Source: Thiothrix sp. | GTDB taxonomy: Bacteria; Pseudomonadota; Gammaproteobacteria; Thiotrichales; Thiotrichaceae | Length of the DNA stretch: 37,749 bases | Direction of reading: 5' to 3' | Assembly (NCBI GenBank): GCA_020442915.1 | Contig: JAGRJD010000095.1 | Coordinates: forward strand, 1-37,749 | Shown here: piece by piece, positions 1 through 7,902 of the stretch | Layout of the letters: each line of letters begins with the position of its first letter | Position numbering within the stretch: position 1 is the stretch's first letter | Notes under the pieces: generated by a model | Seen by the model: the letters and a program-made list of their open reading frames with translations, nothing else | Told to the model about the DNA's origin: nothing | Databases searched by the model: none | Position numbers and translations under genes: made by a program

Positions 1-2
1 TT

Positions 3-25
3 ATGGATCAGCGTGAACAGTTACC
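3..25. repeat. Left-edge terminal inverted repeat, probable insertion-sequence end
   Basis: These 23 bases are the exact reverse complement of the last 23 bases of the window (37727-37749). Read outward from the window they begin GGTAACTGTTCACG on both edges. On this side they follow directly on the adenine methylase codons and end that gene. A GTAA start is compatible with an IS66-type end, but the family call is a guess. The 8 bases flanking this copy (cccaggca) do not match the 8 flanking the right copy (gaatggag), so the two edges are not the two sides of one simple insertion. Confidence 0.6.
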
Positions 26-151
26 CCAGGCAGCACCGGCAAATGGCTCGGCATAGCAGTCATGCTGCGGGATGCGCTGCACAATCCGGCGTGATAATTG
101 GTACTTGCCGCCTAACCAGCCAGCCAGCGGACTGCGTATTACATTGGTCAT
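8..151 (-). pseudogene. D12-class DNA N6-adenine methyltransferase, N-terminal fragment
   Basis: The reading frame opens MTNVIRSPLAGWLGGK and continues to AEPFAGAAW. This matches the start of D12-class (Dam-like) adenine methylases, where the SPL-x-W-x-GGK segment helps bind S-adenosylmethionine and EPF-x-G is the next conserved block. Family members have about 260-280 residues; here the homology stops at residue 42, followed by five unrelated residues and a stop inside the terminal repeat. The catalytic DPPY block is therefore absent from the window. The start has a GGTGAG ribosome site. It lies downstream of the G-like head gene on the same strand, as a last gene of that operon. An intact version would protect phage DNA from restriction or alter regulation by methylation; this fragment should be inactive. 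Confidence 0.75.
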
Positions 152-250
152 AAAAACTCACCACATGGTCGGATTATTATTTACACCGATCCGCATGGGA
201 CGGATGGTGCCTCATGCATACCGTCGATCATGTCATTGCATCAGTCTGGC

Positions 251-712
251 TCATCCTGTCAGGCTGATGTGTTTTTCCACCTGCTCCACAATAGCTGTTT
301 TGTCCCGACTCCCCAATCCCAGATAAGGGCGCTCAGGGAGGCGGGCTTTATGCCCGCGCCCTGCAGGGCCACCAAACTGGTGAATGCGTGCGTAAACCTT
401 ATTGGTGCTGACGGTGGCACTGGTATCGTTATGGGTCGACGATACGGATACTGCCAATTGCCCGGATGCCTGCAGTATCCGGCCCGGCCACTTCTTTGCC
501 TTGCTGCGCTGTTCAATGGTCCGGCGCGACAACCGGGGCCAGGGAGCGCCGGTTGTCGGGTCACGCTCCTGATCAAACGCATCCTCCACCGTTTCCAGCA
601 TCAGGCTGGCAATACCTGCCATTAGCGGACGGGTATTGGCCAGCCGCTGCCGGGCACGCCCCAGGGCCACCTGTACCTCTCGGTCGTCGACCTGAATATC
701 AATCCGGTCCAT
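251..712 (-). CDS. Mu gpG-like virion morphogenesis protein
   Basis: This 153-residue protein fits the phage virion morphogenesis family (Mu gpG, gene 31), which in Mu acts in head or tail completion. The family signature seen here is an N-terminal amphipathic helix region, then a segment with PTTGAPWPRLSRRT followed by the basic stretch QRSKAKKWPGRILQASGQL, ending in VYARIHQFGGPAGRG and PERPYLGL. The GxPWP, LxxSGxL and HQFGG motifs are typical of this family. The gene overlaps the end of the F-like gene by 14 bases, as in a translationally coupled operon. The next gene downstream is the truncated methylase instead of the protease gene I that follows G in Mu. Confidence 0.85.
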   Translation of the reverse strand: MDRIDIQVDDREVQVALGRARQRLANTRPLMAGIASLMLETVEDAFDQERDPTTGAPWPRLSRRTIEQRSKAKKWPGRILQASGQLAVSVSSTHNDTSATVSTNKVYARIHQFGGPAGRGHKARLPERPYLGLGSRDKTAIVEQVEKHISLTG

Positions 713-1586
713 TACCTGTTCCCGTCAGTTTATTCAGCACCCCCTGCCGCTCCCGGATGCGGTCTGCCAGGGTATCCTGCCATGCCTGACCGGGGTTGTA
801 GCTCCAGCCCGCACCCGGCAGCATCACGATTTCCTGTCCGTTGTCCGCCTGCCTGCCAGTACGGATGCCGGTGACTTCGGCCCAGCGCTGCGTGCCGTCC
901 GGCTCCCGGCCTGCAGGAACGGTGCGCGTGACCAGTCGGTCGGCGCTGCTTTCCACCGTCAGCCCCCGCTGCTCCAGCTTGCGTTGCGAGCGTGGCATGA
1001 CCCGGCAGCGGCAGCCCCAGTCATTCGGCGGGTACAGCGTGATCCAGATCGGATCATCCCAGCGCCAGACCCGCCCATGCAGGGCGGCATGCGATGGGCG
1101 TGTGGCGGCATCCCGCACTGCGACGTATTGCCAGAACGGCGTGGCCCAGGCCCCTTCGATCAATCCCTGATGCCGTCCGGCCATGTAAGCCATCTGCATG
1201 TTCTGCTGGTAGATCAGGCGCAGGCGGGCAGGCGAACCATACTGCACCGGCTCGTTGCTGCCCGGATAGGTTTCCAGTACCTCACCGGTGTCCGGGGCAA
1301 TCGCCTTGCCCCACCAGCCCCTGGCTTGCAGGATCGGAATCAGCAATTTGAGAAACTGGCGTTCGGTACTGCCGGTTTGCAGTGCCGCCTGAATACCCAG
1401 AAACAAATCCAGCAACACATCCAGCATCGACAGATGTGCCACCGTGAAGGCGCTGGCATGTGCGGCCTGCCACAGTTTGTTCCAGCTTTTGGTCAGCACC
1501 AGCCCTTTGGATTGAAAATAGCGTACAGCTTCTTCCGGTGGCAGTTGCAGCGCGTAGGCCAGATCAGGCTTGTCCATCTGCGACAT
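699..1586 (-). CDS. Mu gpF-like head morphogenesis protein (SPP1 gp7 family)
   Basis: A 295-residue protein of the Mu F / SPP1 gp7 minor head protein family, proteins that bind the portal and enter the procapsid. The conserved part is the segment around residues 150-215: YVAVRDAATRPSHAALHGRVWRWDD is quoted in part as RDAATRPSHAALHG, followed by LYPPNDWGCRC, the classic 'R-x-T-H-x-x-L-x-G ... PP-N-WGCRC' pattern of the family. The gene starts 23 bases inside the portal gene, and its own end overlaps the G-like gene. Order portal-F-G is the standard Mu order. I see no truncation. Confidence 0.9.
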   Translation of the reverse strand: MSQMDKPDLAYALQLPPEEAVRYFQSKGLVLTKSWNKLWQAAHASAFTVAHLSMLDVLLDLFLGIQAALQTGSTERQFLKLLIPILQARGWWGKAIAPDTGEVLETYPGSNEPVQYGSPARLRLIYQQNMQMAYMAGRHQGLIEGAWATPFWQYVAVRDAATRPSHAALHGRVWRWDDPIWITLYPPNDWGCRCRVMPRSQRKLEQRGLTVESSADRLVTRTVPAGREPDGTQRWAEVTGIRTGRQADNGQEIVMLPGAGWSYNPGQAWQDTLADRIRERQGVLNKLTGTGNGPD

Positions 1587-3192
1587 CCTGCTGCGCTTCC
1601 CACTGCCCGGCCAGATCGGCGACCAGCAGGGCCTGCGCCAGCGCCTGAATCAGTTGACTATCCTCGGCCAGCGGAAAGCGTTGCATCAGCCCGGCCAGCA
1701 CGACCTCGGCAGACTGGCCAGCGGCCAGGCCGGCTTGCGCGGCATCCAGCACTGGCTGCAACCAGCCCTCGGCCTGCGCCTGCATGTCATGCGGCATGCG
1801 CCCGAGCTGTTCGATATCGTCCTGCATGTCATGCGGCGTTTCAGCCCCCTCCACTTTCAGCGCGGCCACCGCGCCGCAGCAGGCGCAGCCCGCTCCCTGT
1901 GCTGCCTTGCCGACCGCTTTCAGGGCTGCAGCCCCCGGCCCCGCAGGGGGAGCGGCAGGCGGTGCGGCCTGTAATAACGGCTCACCCTCTGCCGCCGCCG
2001 GAATCTTGAGCTTGCGCTGCACCCAGCCCAGCGGCACCGGCATAACCGTTGCCAGCTTCGGCAGTGCGTCCGCATACAGGGCCATGTCTTCCGGCTCGGT
2101 GTCATCAAAGACGAACTGCGGCACTCGCGTCAGTGTGGTATTGAACTGTGCCAGTGGCGCAATCAGGTCGCGCGTCAGCGTCTTGCTCAACTGGTGCAGG
2201 TCTGCCTGGCGCAGTTCACTACGCACTTCATCATGTACAGCTGCTGCCGCGTAAGACCCCTTGCCGTCCAGTTCGCTGGTCAGGGTGCCACCCAGAACGG
2301 CCTTGCTGATCGACTTTTCCGCCCATGCAATCATGGCCATGAACGCATCCGGCTCTCCGGCTGCAGCCTGCTGGAACTCGATGGCCATGTTCGCAGGCAG
2401 AATTCCGGCGGCGTTGTGACCGATGGCAGTGACTGCCGCGAGCAACCGTGATCGCTCCTGCTCGGTCGCCCCGGGCGGATAGCGGCCCAGCCGCACCGGC
2501 AAGCCGTAAATTTCCAGAAACTCGGCAAAATCCCGACTGGAATACGCACGGAACAGAAACGGCCATACGGTTACCCGCGCCAGCGCCGTGTTTGTCATAT
2601 AGCCGGAACGTGCTTTCTGGTGATGGCATAGCCAGGTATATGGCTGCAACACCTGCCCCTTGCCGTCAGCGGTACGTAGCAGTAGCACATCCCGTGCATC
2701 CTGGGCAGTCATGAACCAGGCGGCCGGACGGTGCTCCAGCGTGACTGGCAGCCACAGTGCACCTGTCCGCCTCCACTCCATTTCAATGGCGCTGTAGCCC
2801 TTGTGGATGGCGTCCGTCAGATCAAACAGCACATCCGGCAGTGGCATGTCCTGCAGCAGCTCGGTCAGCAGGCCCAGCGCCTTCTGCTCTCCGGTATCGG
2901 CGTTGCGCAGTTCCAGCTTCCATTCCGCCGACAGGCAGGCACGTCGTCGCTTCATCAGCTCGGCAAACAGGTGCGCGTCACGCTCTTCCATGTCGTCCGC
3001 CAGTTCCGCCAGCGCACGCAAATCACCGCGCTCCGCTTCCAGCAGCAACCCGGCAGCGCGTGCGGGCGTCAGGTGCCTGCCCGGATGTTCCGCGAACTCG
3101 CGTGGCAGCCAGCGCCACTCGGCGGTCTGGGTATCGTGAGGTGGATTCAGCCGTTTTTTGCCCCGGTCCAGCAGGCGGTCTAACCAGTCCAT
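1564..3192 (-). CDS. Portal protein, Mu gp29-like (DUF935)
   Basis: A 542-residue portal protein of the DUF935 family. It forms the dodecameric ring at the capsid vertex through which DNA is packaged and to which the tail is joined. The body (residues about 60-420) has the family features: a RDLRALAELADDMEERD segment near the start, KRRRACLSAEW, FLEIYGLPVRLGRYPPG and the SKAVLGGTLTSE stretch. The C-terminal extension is Ala/Pro-rich, has the unusual AGCACCGA cysteine cluster, and carries a PHDMQ pentapeptide twice. It starts inside the last codons of the terminase gene. The length is normal for Mu-like portals. Confidence 0.92.
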   Translation of the reverse strand: MDWLDRLLDRGKKRLNPPHDTQTAEWRWLPREFAEHPGRHLTPARAAGLLLEAERGDLRALAELADDMEERDAHLFAELMKRRRACLSAEWKLELRNADTGEQKALGLLTELLQDMPLPDVLFDLTDAIHKGYSAIEMEWRRTGALWLPVTLEHRPAAWFMTAQDARDVLLLRTADGKGQVLQPYTWLCHHQKARSGYMTNTALARVTVWPFLFRAYSSRDFAEFLEIYGLPVRLGRYPPGATEQERSRLLAAVTAIGHNAAGILPANMAIEFQQAAAGEPDAFMAMIAWAEKSISKAVLGGTLTSELDGKGSYAAAAVHDEVRSELRQADLHQLSKTLTRDLIAPLAQFNTTLTRVPQFVFDDTEPEDMALYADALPKLATVMPVPLGWVQRKLKIPAAAEGEPLLQAAPPAAPPAGPGAAALKAVGKAAQGAGCACCGAVAALKVEGAETPHDMQDDIEQLGRMPHDMQAQAEGWLQPVLDAAQAGLAAGQSAEVVLAGLMQRFPLAEDSQLIQALAQALLVADLAGQWEAQQDVADGQA

Positions 3193-4682
3193 GCCAACTC
3201 CTCATCCCAGATGCCGGCTTTGACCGGCTCAAAATCCCCAATCACCAGCCCGTCATCCCGTGCGGCCGAATACGCCAGCACCCCGGCCACCGCACTGTCC
3301 CCGTGCCGGTATTGCCCATCACTGCCCTTGTCGCGCCGGTCATCCATGCCCGGCACACCGCGCTTCAGGATGACGCGACGATGATCGGCAATGATGTCTT
3401 CGGACACCGGCACCGTCAGGGCCTGGTCTTCATACGCCGCCTTGTAGGGTGGAAAATGCTGGCCATACCAACCGGCACTCAGCATCACGGCCTCCATGCG
3501 CGCCGCGCCATAACGCTGTACGGCGGCCTCGGCATGGCTTTGGCCGTTGCCGCGTGCGTCGAGCTTGCCCTTGTGAAACAGCGGCAACCCATCAATGACA
3601 TAAAACAGAATTAACTGCTGCACATCGAACGGGATGCGCCGCAGCTCAACGATAAACGCCGTGTGCCAGTGTCCGGCTCCGGCATCCTGCAGTACCCAGA
3701 TTACGCTCAGATCACCATCCCGCCCAAAGTCCTGTCCCAGCGCACAGCGTTTGCCGGCCAGATTGTCCAGCACGGGCTTGAGCACATCCAGCAGCCACAG
3801 TCGTGCCTGTTCGATACGGGCCGGGTCCGTGACCCACTCTGCGGACTTGGCGTAACGCAGCACCGGGATACCCGGGCGCTGGCACTGCTCAAGCAGCAGG
3901 CGGCTGAAATAAGCGCCCGTCCCGGCCTTGGGGATGACATCCAGCTCTTCGGCGGCTGCCTCGCCATAAAACGCATACACCTCATCCATCCACGCCTGCT
4001 CGCCTGTCGCCGTCCAGGGCTTGCCCAGACGCAGACAGACGCGCCGGTACAGGCCCTGCGCCACCGCCTCACGGAAAGTGATGCGCTGTACACTGCCCCT
4101 GCGTTTACCGCTGCGAACTTCCTTGACCAGTTCGTTGAAGGGGTTGGCTTCGCCATTGTGCGTGGAAATGACGCGCACCCGCCCGCCCCAGATCAGCAAC
4201 GCCAGCGCTGCCTTGAGCAGTTCTTCCAGCTGGTCGTGGAATCCGGCCTCGTCGATGACGACCACGCCCTGCTTGCCACGCAGGTTCGCGGGACGTGATG
4301 ACAGCGCAACAATACGAAATGCACTGCCCGGAAAACGGATGGTGTAGGTCTTGATATGCCTGTCGGCTTCATCTTCAGTCCAGAGGCCTTCCTCAATCTG
4401 TCCGGCGGCATGGTTAAAGGCTTGGGCCCAGCCTGCACAGGCTCCGATGTATTCAATCGCCATGTCCTGGTTGTAGCCGATGTAATAGACATTCATGCCG
4501 CCAGCACTCCGGGCACTGGCGGCAATCAGGACATCATCTGCAGCCTCGGCCCAGGTCAGACCGGTACGGCGGGACTTTTCGGACACCTTGAGCGGCGACC
4601 GATCATCAACCCATGCCTGCTGATAGGGCAGCAGTGCATTGTCAGGCGTCGGCATGGATTTCGCTGGCGATACCCGTGCCAT
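3180..4682 (-). CDS. Terminase large subunit, Mu gp28-like
   Basis: A 500-residue packaging ATPase/nuclease. The Walker A-like element is SEKSRRTGLTW at residues 34-44, the deviant form seen in Mu gp28 proteins. Walker B is VVVIDEAGF near residue 140-148. The C-terminal RNase H-like nuclease begins with LGQDFGRDGD, with Asp318 as a likely first metal ligand. The start chosen is the ATG at 4682, two codons into an open frame that could also begin with TTG; it overlaps the stop of the small lipoprotein gene (TGATG). Product motors DNA into the procapsid with the small subunit encoded just upstream. Confidence 0.92.
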   Translation of the reverse strand: MARVSPAKSMPTPDNALLPYQQAWVDDRSPLKVSEKSRRTGLTWAEAADDVLIAASARSAGGMNVYYIGYNQDMAIEYIGACAGWAQAFNHAAGQIEEGLWTEDEADRHIKTYTIRFPGSAFRIVALSSRPANLRGKQGVVVIDEAGFHDQLEELLKAALALLIWGGRVRVISTHNGEANPFNELVKEVRSGKRRGSVQRITFREAVAQGLYRRVCLRLGKPWTATGEQAWMDEVYAFYGEAAAEELDVIPKAGTGAYFSRLLLEQCQRPGIPVLRYAKSAEWVTDPARIEQARLWLLDVLKPVLDNLAGKRCALGQDFGRDGDLSVIWVLQDAGAGHWHTAFIVELRRIPFDVQQLILFYVIDGLPLFHKGKLDARGNGQSHAEAAVQRYGAARMEAVMLSAGWYGQHFPPYKAAYEDQALTVPVSEDIIADHRRVILKRGVPGMDDRRDKGSDGQYRHGDSAVAGVLAYSAARDDGLVIGDFEPVKAGIWDEELAWTG

Positions 4683-4900
4683 CAACCTGACCGTTGATCG
4701 TCCTGCTCCGGTTCAGCGCCGGATCGGGAAGCCTCACCCTGCTCCCGGAACTCCAGCCCACCATCACCACCCGCCGGATCCGGGTCAAAAACTGCAGTAC
4801 GGGTATCACGATCAGGGAGCCGAATGCCATCCAGCAGGCAGCATCCTGCCAGCATCAGTGCCAACAGACCCATAAATAACATCGAAACCAGTTTTTTCAT
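4682..4900 (-). CDS. Small phage lipoprotein
   Basis: A 72-residue protein beginning MKKLVSMLFMGLLALMLAGC, a clear lipoprotein signal with a lipobox LAGC, so the mature protein would be an acylated peptide of about 53 residues. The mature part is polar and acidic (DPDPAGGDGG, EPEQDDQ). Upstream in-frame ATG codons at 4906 and 4909 are possible starts. The gene sits between the small and large terminase subunits and overlaps both. A lipoprotein in the phage late operon might be an outer-membrane spanin (Rz1-like), but an inner-membrane partner is not adjacent, so this role is only a suggestion. Confidence 0.6.
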   Translation of the reverse strand: MKKLVSMLFMGLLALMLAGCCLLDGIRLPDRDTRTAVFDPDPAGGDGGLEFREQGEASRSGAEPEQDDQRSG

Positions 4901-4913
4901 GAACATCATTCCA

Positions 4914-5456
4914 TCAATTGGCAATCCCTAAAATTTCGCGGCGGATTGCCTCTGCCGCCTCGGTGCTCAGCCCACCCTTGCGGGCAATGACTTCGATCCG
5001 GCTGGCTGCTGCCTCCGCTTTGGCGAGGACCTCAGTCTGCCATTTCTTGTTGGCGATACTGGCCCGACTGACTTCGGCAATACTGCGCGCCGCCTTGCTC
5101 AGCAGCTCAACCCGTTCGGCGGCATCTGTCTCGTCAGCCGCCTCCTGCAGATTCAGCAGCGTTTCAAACAGTTCCGACTGCACCAGGCTGATCACGCTGC
5201 CAGACAGGTGGTTTTCGGTATCGTCCACATTGGCTGCCAGCATTCTGGCTGCTTCGGTACTGGCCCGGATGCTGGCCAGTCGGCGCTCCAGCTTCTGTCC
5301 ATACCGGTGCAGGGTGGATTTGCCGAGCGAATAGCCTTGTGTCTGCAGGTATTCCGCCAGCGCCTGGTATCCTGAAAAACCCTGTTTCAGCAGCGCCTGA
5401 TCCAGCCACTCACGGATGTGCTGCGGCAATGTGACGATGGCATTGGGCGGTGGCAT
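4914..5456 (-). CDS. Mu gp27-like protein (DUF3486), probable small terminase subunit
   Basis: A 180-residue DUF3486 protein. In Mu this position (gp27) is taken as the DNA-recognising small terminase. The N-terminus has the family's HTH-like start, LPQHIREWLDQALLKQGFSGY, followed by a SLGKSTLHRYGQ recognition-helix segment at about residues 52-63. The remainder is helical (residues 75-175), with coiled-coil character, suited to oligomerisation. Its ATG overlaps the stop of the upstream gene (TGATG), and the downstream genes are the lipoprotein and the large terminase. Confidence 0.85.
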   Translation of the reverse strand: MPPPNAIVTLPQHIREWLDQALLKQGFSGYQALAEYLQTQGYSLGKSTLHRYGQKLERRLASIRASTEAARMLAANVDDTENHLSGSVISLVQSELFETLLNLQEAADETDAAERVELLSKAARSIAEVSRASIANKKWQTEVLAKAEAAASRIEVIARKGGLSTEAAEAIRREILGIAN

Positions 5457-5776
5457 CAGTTGCTTCCGGCCCAGTATTTCTCCGGCCTGGCAATCCCGGG
5501 GCGGCAGTCGACAGTGTATTCGGCAATATCGATACCCGCTGCCGTGAGGTCAGCCAACCAGAAACCAGCCGGATTCCGGTCTATTTCAGCCAGTTTGCGT
5601 TCTTCCAGGTAGCCCAGCTCACGCCGGATTTCATGCGCACTGGCATCTGAAAATACGCCCTGAGCCGTCAGCAGCAGCAGACTTTCATGTGCCTGGATGG
5701 GGCGACTGTTGTTTAATGCCAGAATCAGCAACCAGCGCAATGCCTCTCTGCGCTGCTTTACGGGATCAATGTTCAT
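5456..5776 (-). CDS. Mu gp26-like protein
   Basis: A 106-residue protein in the position of Mu gp26. It begins MNIDPVKQRREALRWLLILAL and contains a winged-helix-like arrangement: a helical N-terminal half (residues 8-40), a SDASAHEIRRELGYLEERKL helix pair at about 45-64, and then IDRNPAGFWLADLTAAGIDI, which reads like the wing and last helix. The call rests on size, order between the DUF2730 and DUF3486 genes, and this pattern. It may be a packaging accessory or DNA-binding protein; no function is proven for the family. Confidence 0.7.
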   Translation of the reverse strand: MNIDPVKQRREALRWLLILALNNSRPIQAHESLLLLTAQGVFSDASAHEIRRELGYLEERKLAEIDRNPAGFWLADLTAAGIDIAEYTVDCRPGIARPEKYWAGSN

Positions 5777-6107
5777 TGGTATTTCCTACCTTGCGGGATA
5801 CTCCGGCCACAACACGCAGCTGTACCAGCTCCAGACGTTGGTACAGCGCGTCCAGCTTGGCTTCGATGACGGTCTGGCCGCGCACGTAATCCTCACGCTT
5901 CACGTACTGGTTCGGCAGGTCGGCACGCAGTTCCAGCAATTCACGCTCCAGACGTCGCCAGCCGTCAGTGTCGGTTTTGGCTTTCTCTTCCAGACGCCTC
6001 AGGTCGTGCCTGAATCCGGTGAGCAGCAACTTGATGCCGCCACCCAGCAGACCGGCAAATGCCAGCAGCAGCGTGATAATTTGCGGCAGTTCAATTTGAA
6101 CGGTCAT
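5766..6107 (-). CDS. Mu gp25-like protein (DUF2730)
   Basis: A 113-residue protein with one N-terminal membrane segment (IITLLLAFAGLLGGGIKLLL, residues about 9-28) and a long charged coiled coil, RRLEEKAKTD through ALYQRLELVQ. This fits DUF2730, the Mu gp25 family in the lysis/packaging region. The start at 6107 is preferred over 6119 because GGAG lies 6 bases before it. A signal-anchor plus periplasmic coiled coil is the general shape of an inner-membrane spanin, so a role in lysis is possible, but the family is uncharacterised. Confidence 0.75.
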   Translation of the reverse strand: MTVQIELPQIITLLLAFAGLLGGGIKLLLTGFRHDLRRLEEKAKTDTDGWRRLERELLELRADLPNQYVKREDYVRGQTVIEAKLDALYQRLELVQLRVVAGVSRKVGNTNEH

Positions 6108-6294
6108 ATCCGGCTCCATGTTGTATTGTTATTGGTGCACAGCTCCAGCTTTGGCCATACAGCGTGACCGGCAACCCCTGACTCAGCTGTGCATTCAGCT
6201 TGCCGGTGATCAGCCAGCTTCCGGCCAGCAGCAACATGCAGCCAGCGGCGATGGCAAGCAAGGGAGCAAACAGTTCGCGGTCACGCTGATTCAT
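6091..6294 (-). CDS. Small single-pass membrane protein of the lysis region
   Basis: A 67-residue protein starting MNQRDRELFAPL with a hydrophobic helix (LLAIAAGCMLLLAGSWLIT, residues 12-30) and a short polar tail containing two cysteines near the C-terminus (one in QSWSCAP). It overlaps the DUF2730 gene downstream and the small coiled-coil gene upstream. Location after the endolysin suggests a lysis accessory, such as a holin-antiholin or spanin component. I do not recognise a family. The ribosome site is weak; translation is probably coupled to the overlapping upstream gene. Confidence 0.6.
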   Translation of the reverse strand: MNQRDRELFAPLLAIAAGCMLLLAGSWLITGKLNAQLSQGLPVTLYGQSWSCAPITIQHGAGYDRSN

Positions 6295-6469
6295 TGCGAT
6301 CCACTTGACGCTCGGGCTGTCCGAAAACCCGCCGGATTTCAGCGCAATGGCGTGCATGCTCGCGCTGCAATACATCCAGTTGCGCCTCATACTGTTTGCG
6401 TGCGCTGTCCAGCAGGTTCTGGCAGTTATTGGCCAGCAGCTGCTGGATGTTAGTAACCATAGGGTCCAC
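6281..6469 (-). CDS. Small soluble coiled-coil protein, hypothetical
   Basis: A 62-residue protein reading VDPMVTNIQQLLANNCQNLL and then a charged helix with ARKQYEAQLDVLQREHARHC. I choose the GTG start at 6469 because AAGGAG lies 6 bases upstream; an ATG three codons later is the alternative. It has no membrane segment. It overlaps the end of the endolysin gene by 20 bases. Its helical nature and position resemble the small gp23/gp24-type proteins of Mu's late operon, but I cannot assign it to a family. Confidence 0.6.
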   Translation of the reverse strand: MDPMVTNIQQLLANNCQNLLDSARKQYEAQLDVLQREHARHCAEIRRVFGQPERQVDRNESA

Positions 6470-7394
6470 GATAGGCTCCTTGCGCCGACGGTGGCTTTGA
6501 GTTATTGAAAAACGTGCGCAGAACCAGCACCACCAGCCCTTCAATGCTGTACACAATTTGGGCAATACCGGCCTTCTGCTCGGGCGGCACATCAACACTG
6601 TCCAGCAGCAACTGTACGGCCATGGTAATCATGACCGACCAGTTGATTTTTGAGGTTGCAAAACGTTTAAGCAGGCGCGGCAGCCAGTTGGCCTGTGGTG
6701 TCGGCACGGGCGCAGGACGTCGGGAGGCTGATGTTGCAGGTGGTGAAGCCGGAGCAGGGCGTGCTGCCGGGGCGGACGGCTCCACCGCCTGCCGTATGTC
6801 TGCTTGTGCCATCGGTGTTGGTGCTGCAGGCGCGGAAACGGGTGAGATTGCCGCCTGCAGCCCGGCCAGAAAGACCTGGGCATAGTTGGCAATCAGCTGG
6901 GCACGATCGGTGCCATTGATGGTACGCCGGGCACCCGTCCAGTCAAAACCGTCGGCCCGATGCATATCCGCCAGGCTGACACCGGTGAAAAGTCCCCGCG
7001 ACAAGCCCAGCACCAGTATTTTTGCAGAGGTGCGCGGCTCCAGCGCCAGCTCGGGATGGTGCAGCAGATCAATGCCCAGGCGGGTGCCGAAACGATCATA
7101 ATTGTCCCGCAGCGTCAGCTGTGGCAAGCCGCGCCCGTAGTATGTCTGTCCGGTTGTCGGGTCCGGCTGACCGTAACTGCGCCCAACCCCCTTGCCATAC
7201 TCCTCAATGGGGCGCATCTCGCCGGCAGTTTCATGGTAGGCGGTTGCCAGGGCATAGGCAATATCGCGCCGGTCCAAGACGGACTGGCGATTGCATTCAT
7301 CCAGGATCAGTTCAATGTTGTCAACCTGATCCTGTGTCAGTCCGGAGGGGAAAAATACCGGCCTGATATGATCATAAAATGCATCCAGTTGCAT
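6450..7394 (-). CDS. Endolysin (GH19 chitinase/lysozyme-like) with C-terminal membrane segments
   Basis: A 314-residue protein. Residues about 1-180 look like a glycoside hydrolase family 19-type phage lysin: YALATAYHETAGEMRPIEE holds the catalytic Glu region (AYHET), and YYGRGLPQLTLRDNYDRFG is the conserved YxGRGxxQLT-x-x-NY motif. An Ala/Pro-rich linker follows (residues about 185-225). The last 80 residues contain two hydrophobic stretches (WSVMITMAVQLLLDS and IVYSIEGLVVLVLRTFF) reminiscent of small phage holin-like proteins. So this looks like a lysin fused to a membrane module. It is the first gene after the late-type promoter at 7424-7464. The ATG at 7394 is used; a GTG at 7406 is the alternative. 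Confidence 0.85.
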   Translation of the reverse strand: MQLDAFYDHIRPVFFPSGLTQDQVDNIELILDECNRQSVLDRRDIAYALATAYHETAGEMRPIEEYGKGVGRSYGQPDPTTGQTYYGRGLPQLTLRDNYDRFGTRLGIDLLHHPELALEPRTSAKILVLGLSRGLFTGVSLADMHRADGFDWTGARRTINGTDRAQLIANYAQVFLAGLQAAISPVSAPAAPTPMAQADIRQAVEPSAPAARPAPASPPATSASRRPAPVPTPQANWLPRLLKRFATSKINWSVMITMAVQLLLDSVDVPPEQKAGIAQIVYSIEGLVVLVLRTFFNNSKPPSAQGAYRGPYGY

Positions 7395-7423
7395 GACGGC
7401 AATCACTGTTTTTGGTTGCCATC

Positions 7424-7464
7424 AGGATAGACAGGCGTTACATGCAGATAAAAATAACGCGGGT
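7424..7464 (-). promoter_or_regulatory. Late-type promoter copy 1, drives endolysin-to-G operon
   Basis: On the minus strand: box CCCGCGTTATTTTTATCTG, then CATG (7444-7441), 11 bases, then TATCCT (7429-7424) followed by G. The same box, CATG, 11-base gap and -10-like hexamer occur at 18035-18071 and 21096-21136. Box and downstream sequence also form an inverted repeat GCGTTA/TAACGC. Predicted transcription start is about 7417, some 23 bases before the endolysin ATG. In Mu the lysis operon starts with Plys, activated by protein C; the neighbouring Mor/C-type gene is the likely activator. Confidence 0.7.
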
Positions 7465-7480
7465 GAGTCAGGGGCCGAAC

Positions 7481-7858
7481 TTAAAATAATACCCGCTGAA
7501 CATCCTTGACATGCAGGGCCGTCTGCTCGCGCTGGATTTGCCATACCTGTTTCATCGACAGCTGGTAACGCTGTGCCAGCGCTTCAGCACTGACCCGACC
7601 GGCCAGTCGGTAGATTTCCCGGTCTCGCAGGGCCCGGCCCAGCGCTTCCCCTTTCGGCAGATAAAACTGGCAGCCGCCCAGCAGCGCGGCCATGTCACGG
7701 ACGGTTTCCAGCGCATAGCGCTCAGCCTGCTCATCCGGCATCCCCAGCCGCTGTCCGGTGGCAGTGGCGCAATCCAGTAATTGCACCAGGGTCTCCGGCC
7801 ATTTGTGACAGGCATCCCGGCGCTGTATTGGATCATTACAGGTAGTTGGATGGTTCAT
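7481..7858 (-). CDS. Mor/C-family transcription activator
   Basis: A 125-residue protein of the Mu Mor/gpC family, activators of middle and late phage promoters. The N-terminal half is the dimerisation region (WPETLVQLLDCATATGQRLG, then AERYALETVRDMAALLGG). Next comes FYLPKGEALGRALRDREIYR, the GxxLxxxLRDREI-type motif typical of the family, and a C-terminal HTH with VSAEALAQRYQLSMKQVWQI. I use ATG 7858; the frame stays open upstream to a TTG at 7894. An intrinsic terminator lies between it and the early genes, so it probably has its own promoter in 7859-7902. It directly precedes late promoter copy 1. Only one family member is present, so it may do the work of both Mor and C. Confidence 0.88.
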   Translation of the reverse strand: MNHPTTCNDPIQRRDACHKWPETLVQLLDCATATGQRLGMPDEQAERYALETVRDMAALLGGCQFYLPKGEALGRALRDREIYRLAGRVSAEALAQRYQLSMKQVWQIQREQTALHVKDVQRVLF

Positions 7859-7902
7859 GTTACGAACAATAAACGAACCCCAAAAAACGATCAATACACA
7901 CC

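Noticed and set aside
1779..1840. Short direct repeat CATGTCATGCGGC in the portal gene
   Set aside because: It only reflects a repeated PHDMQ peptide in the C-terminal extension; too short to suggest a separate element.
984..2009. Long plus-strand open frame opposite the F-like and portal genes
   Set aside because: It is a Pro/Arg-rich shadow with no ribosome site; the minus-strand genes have clear family matches.
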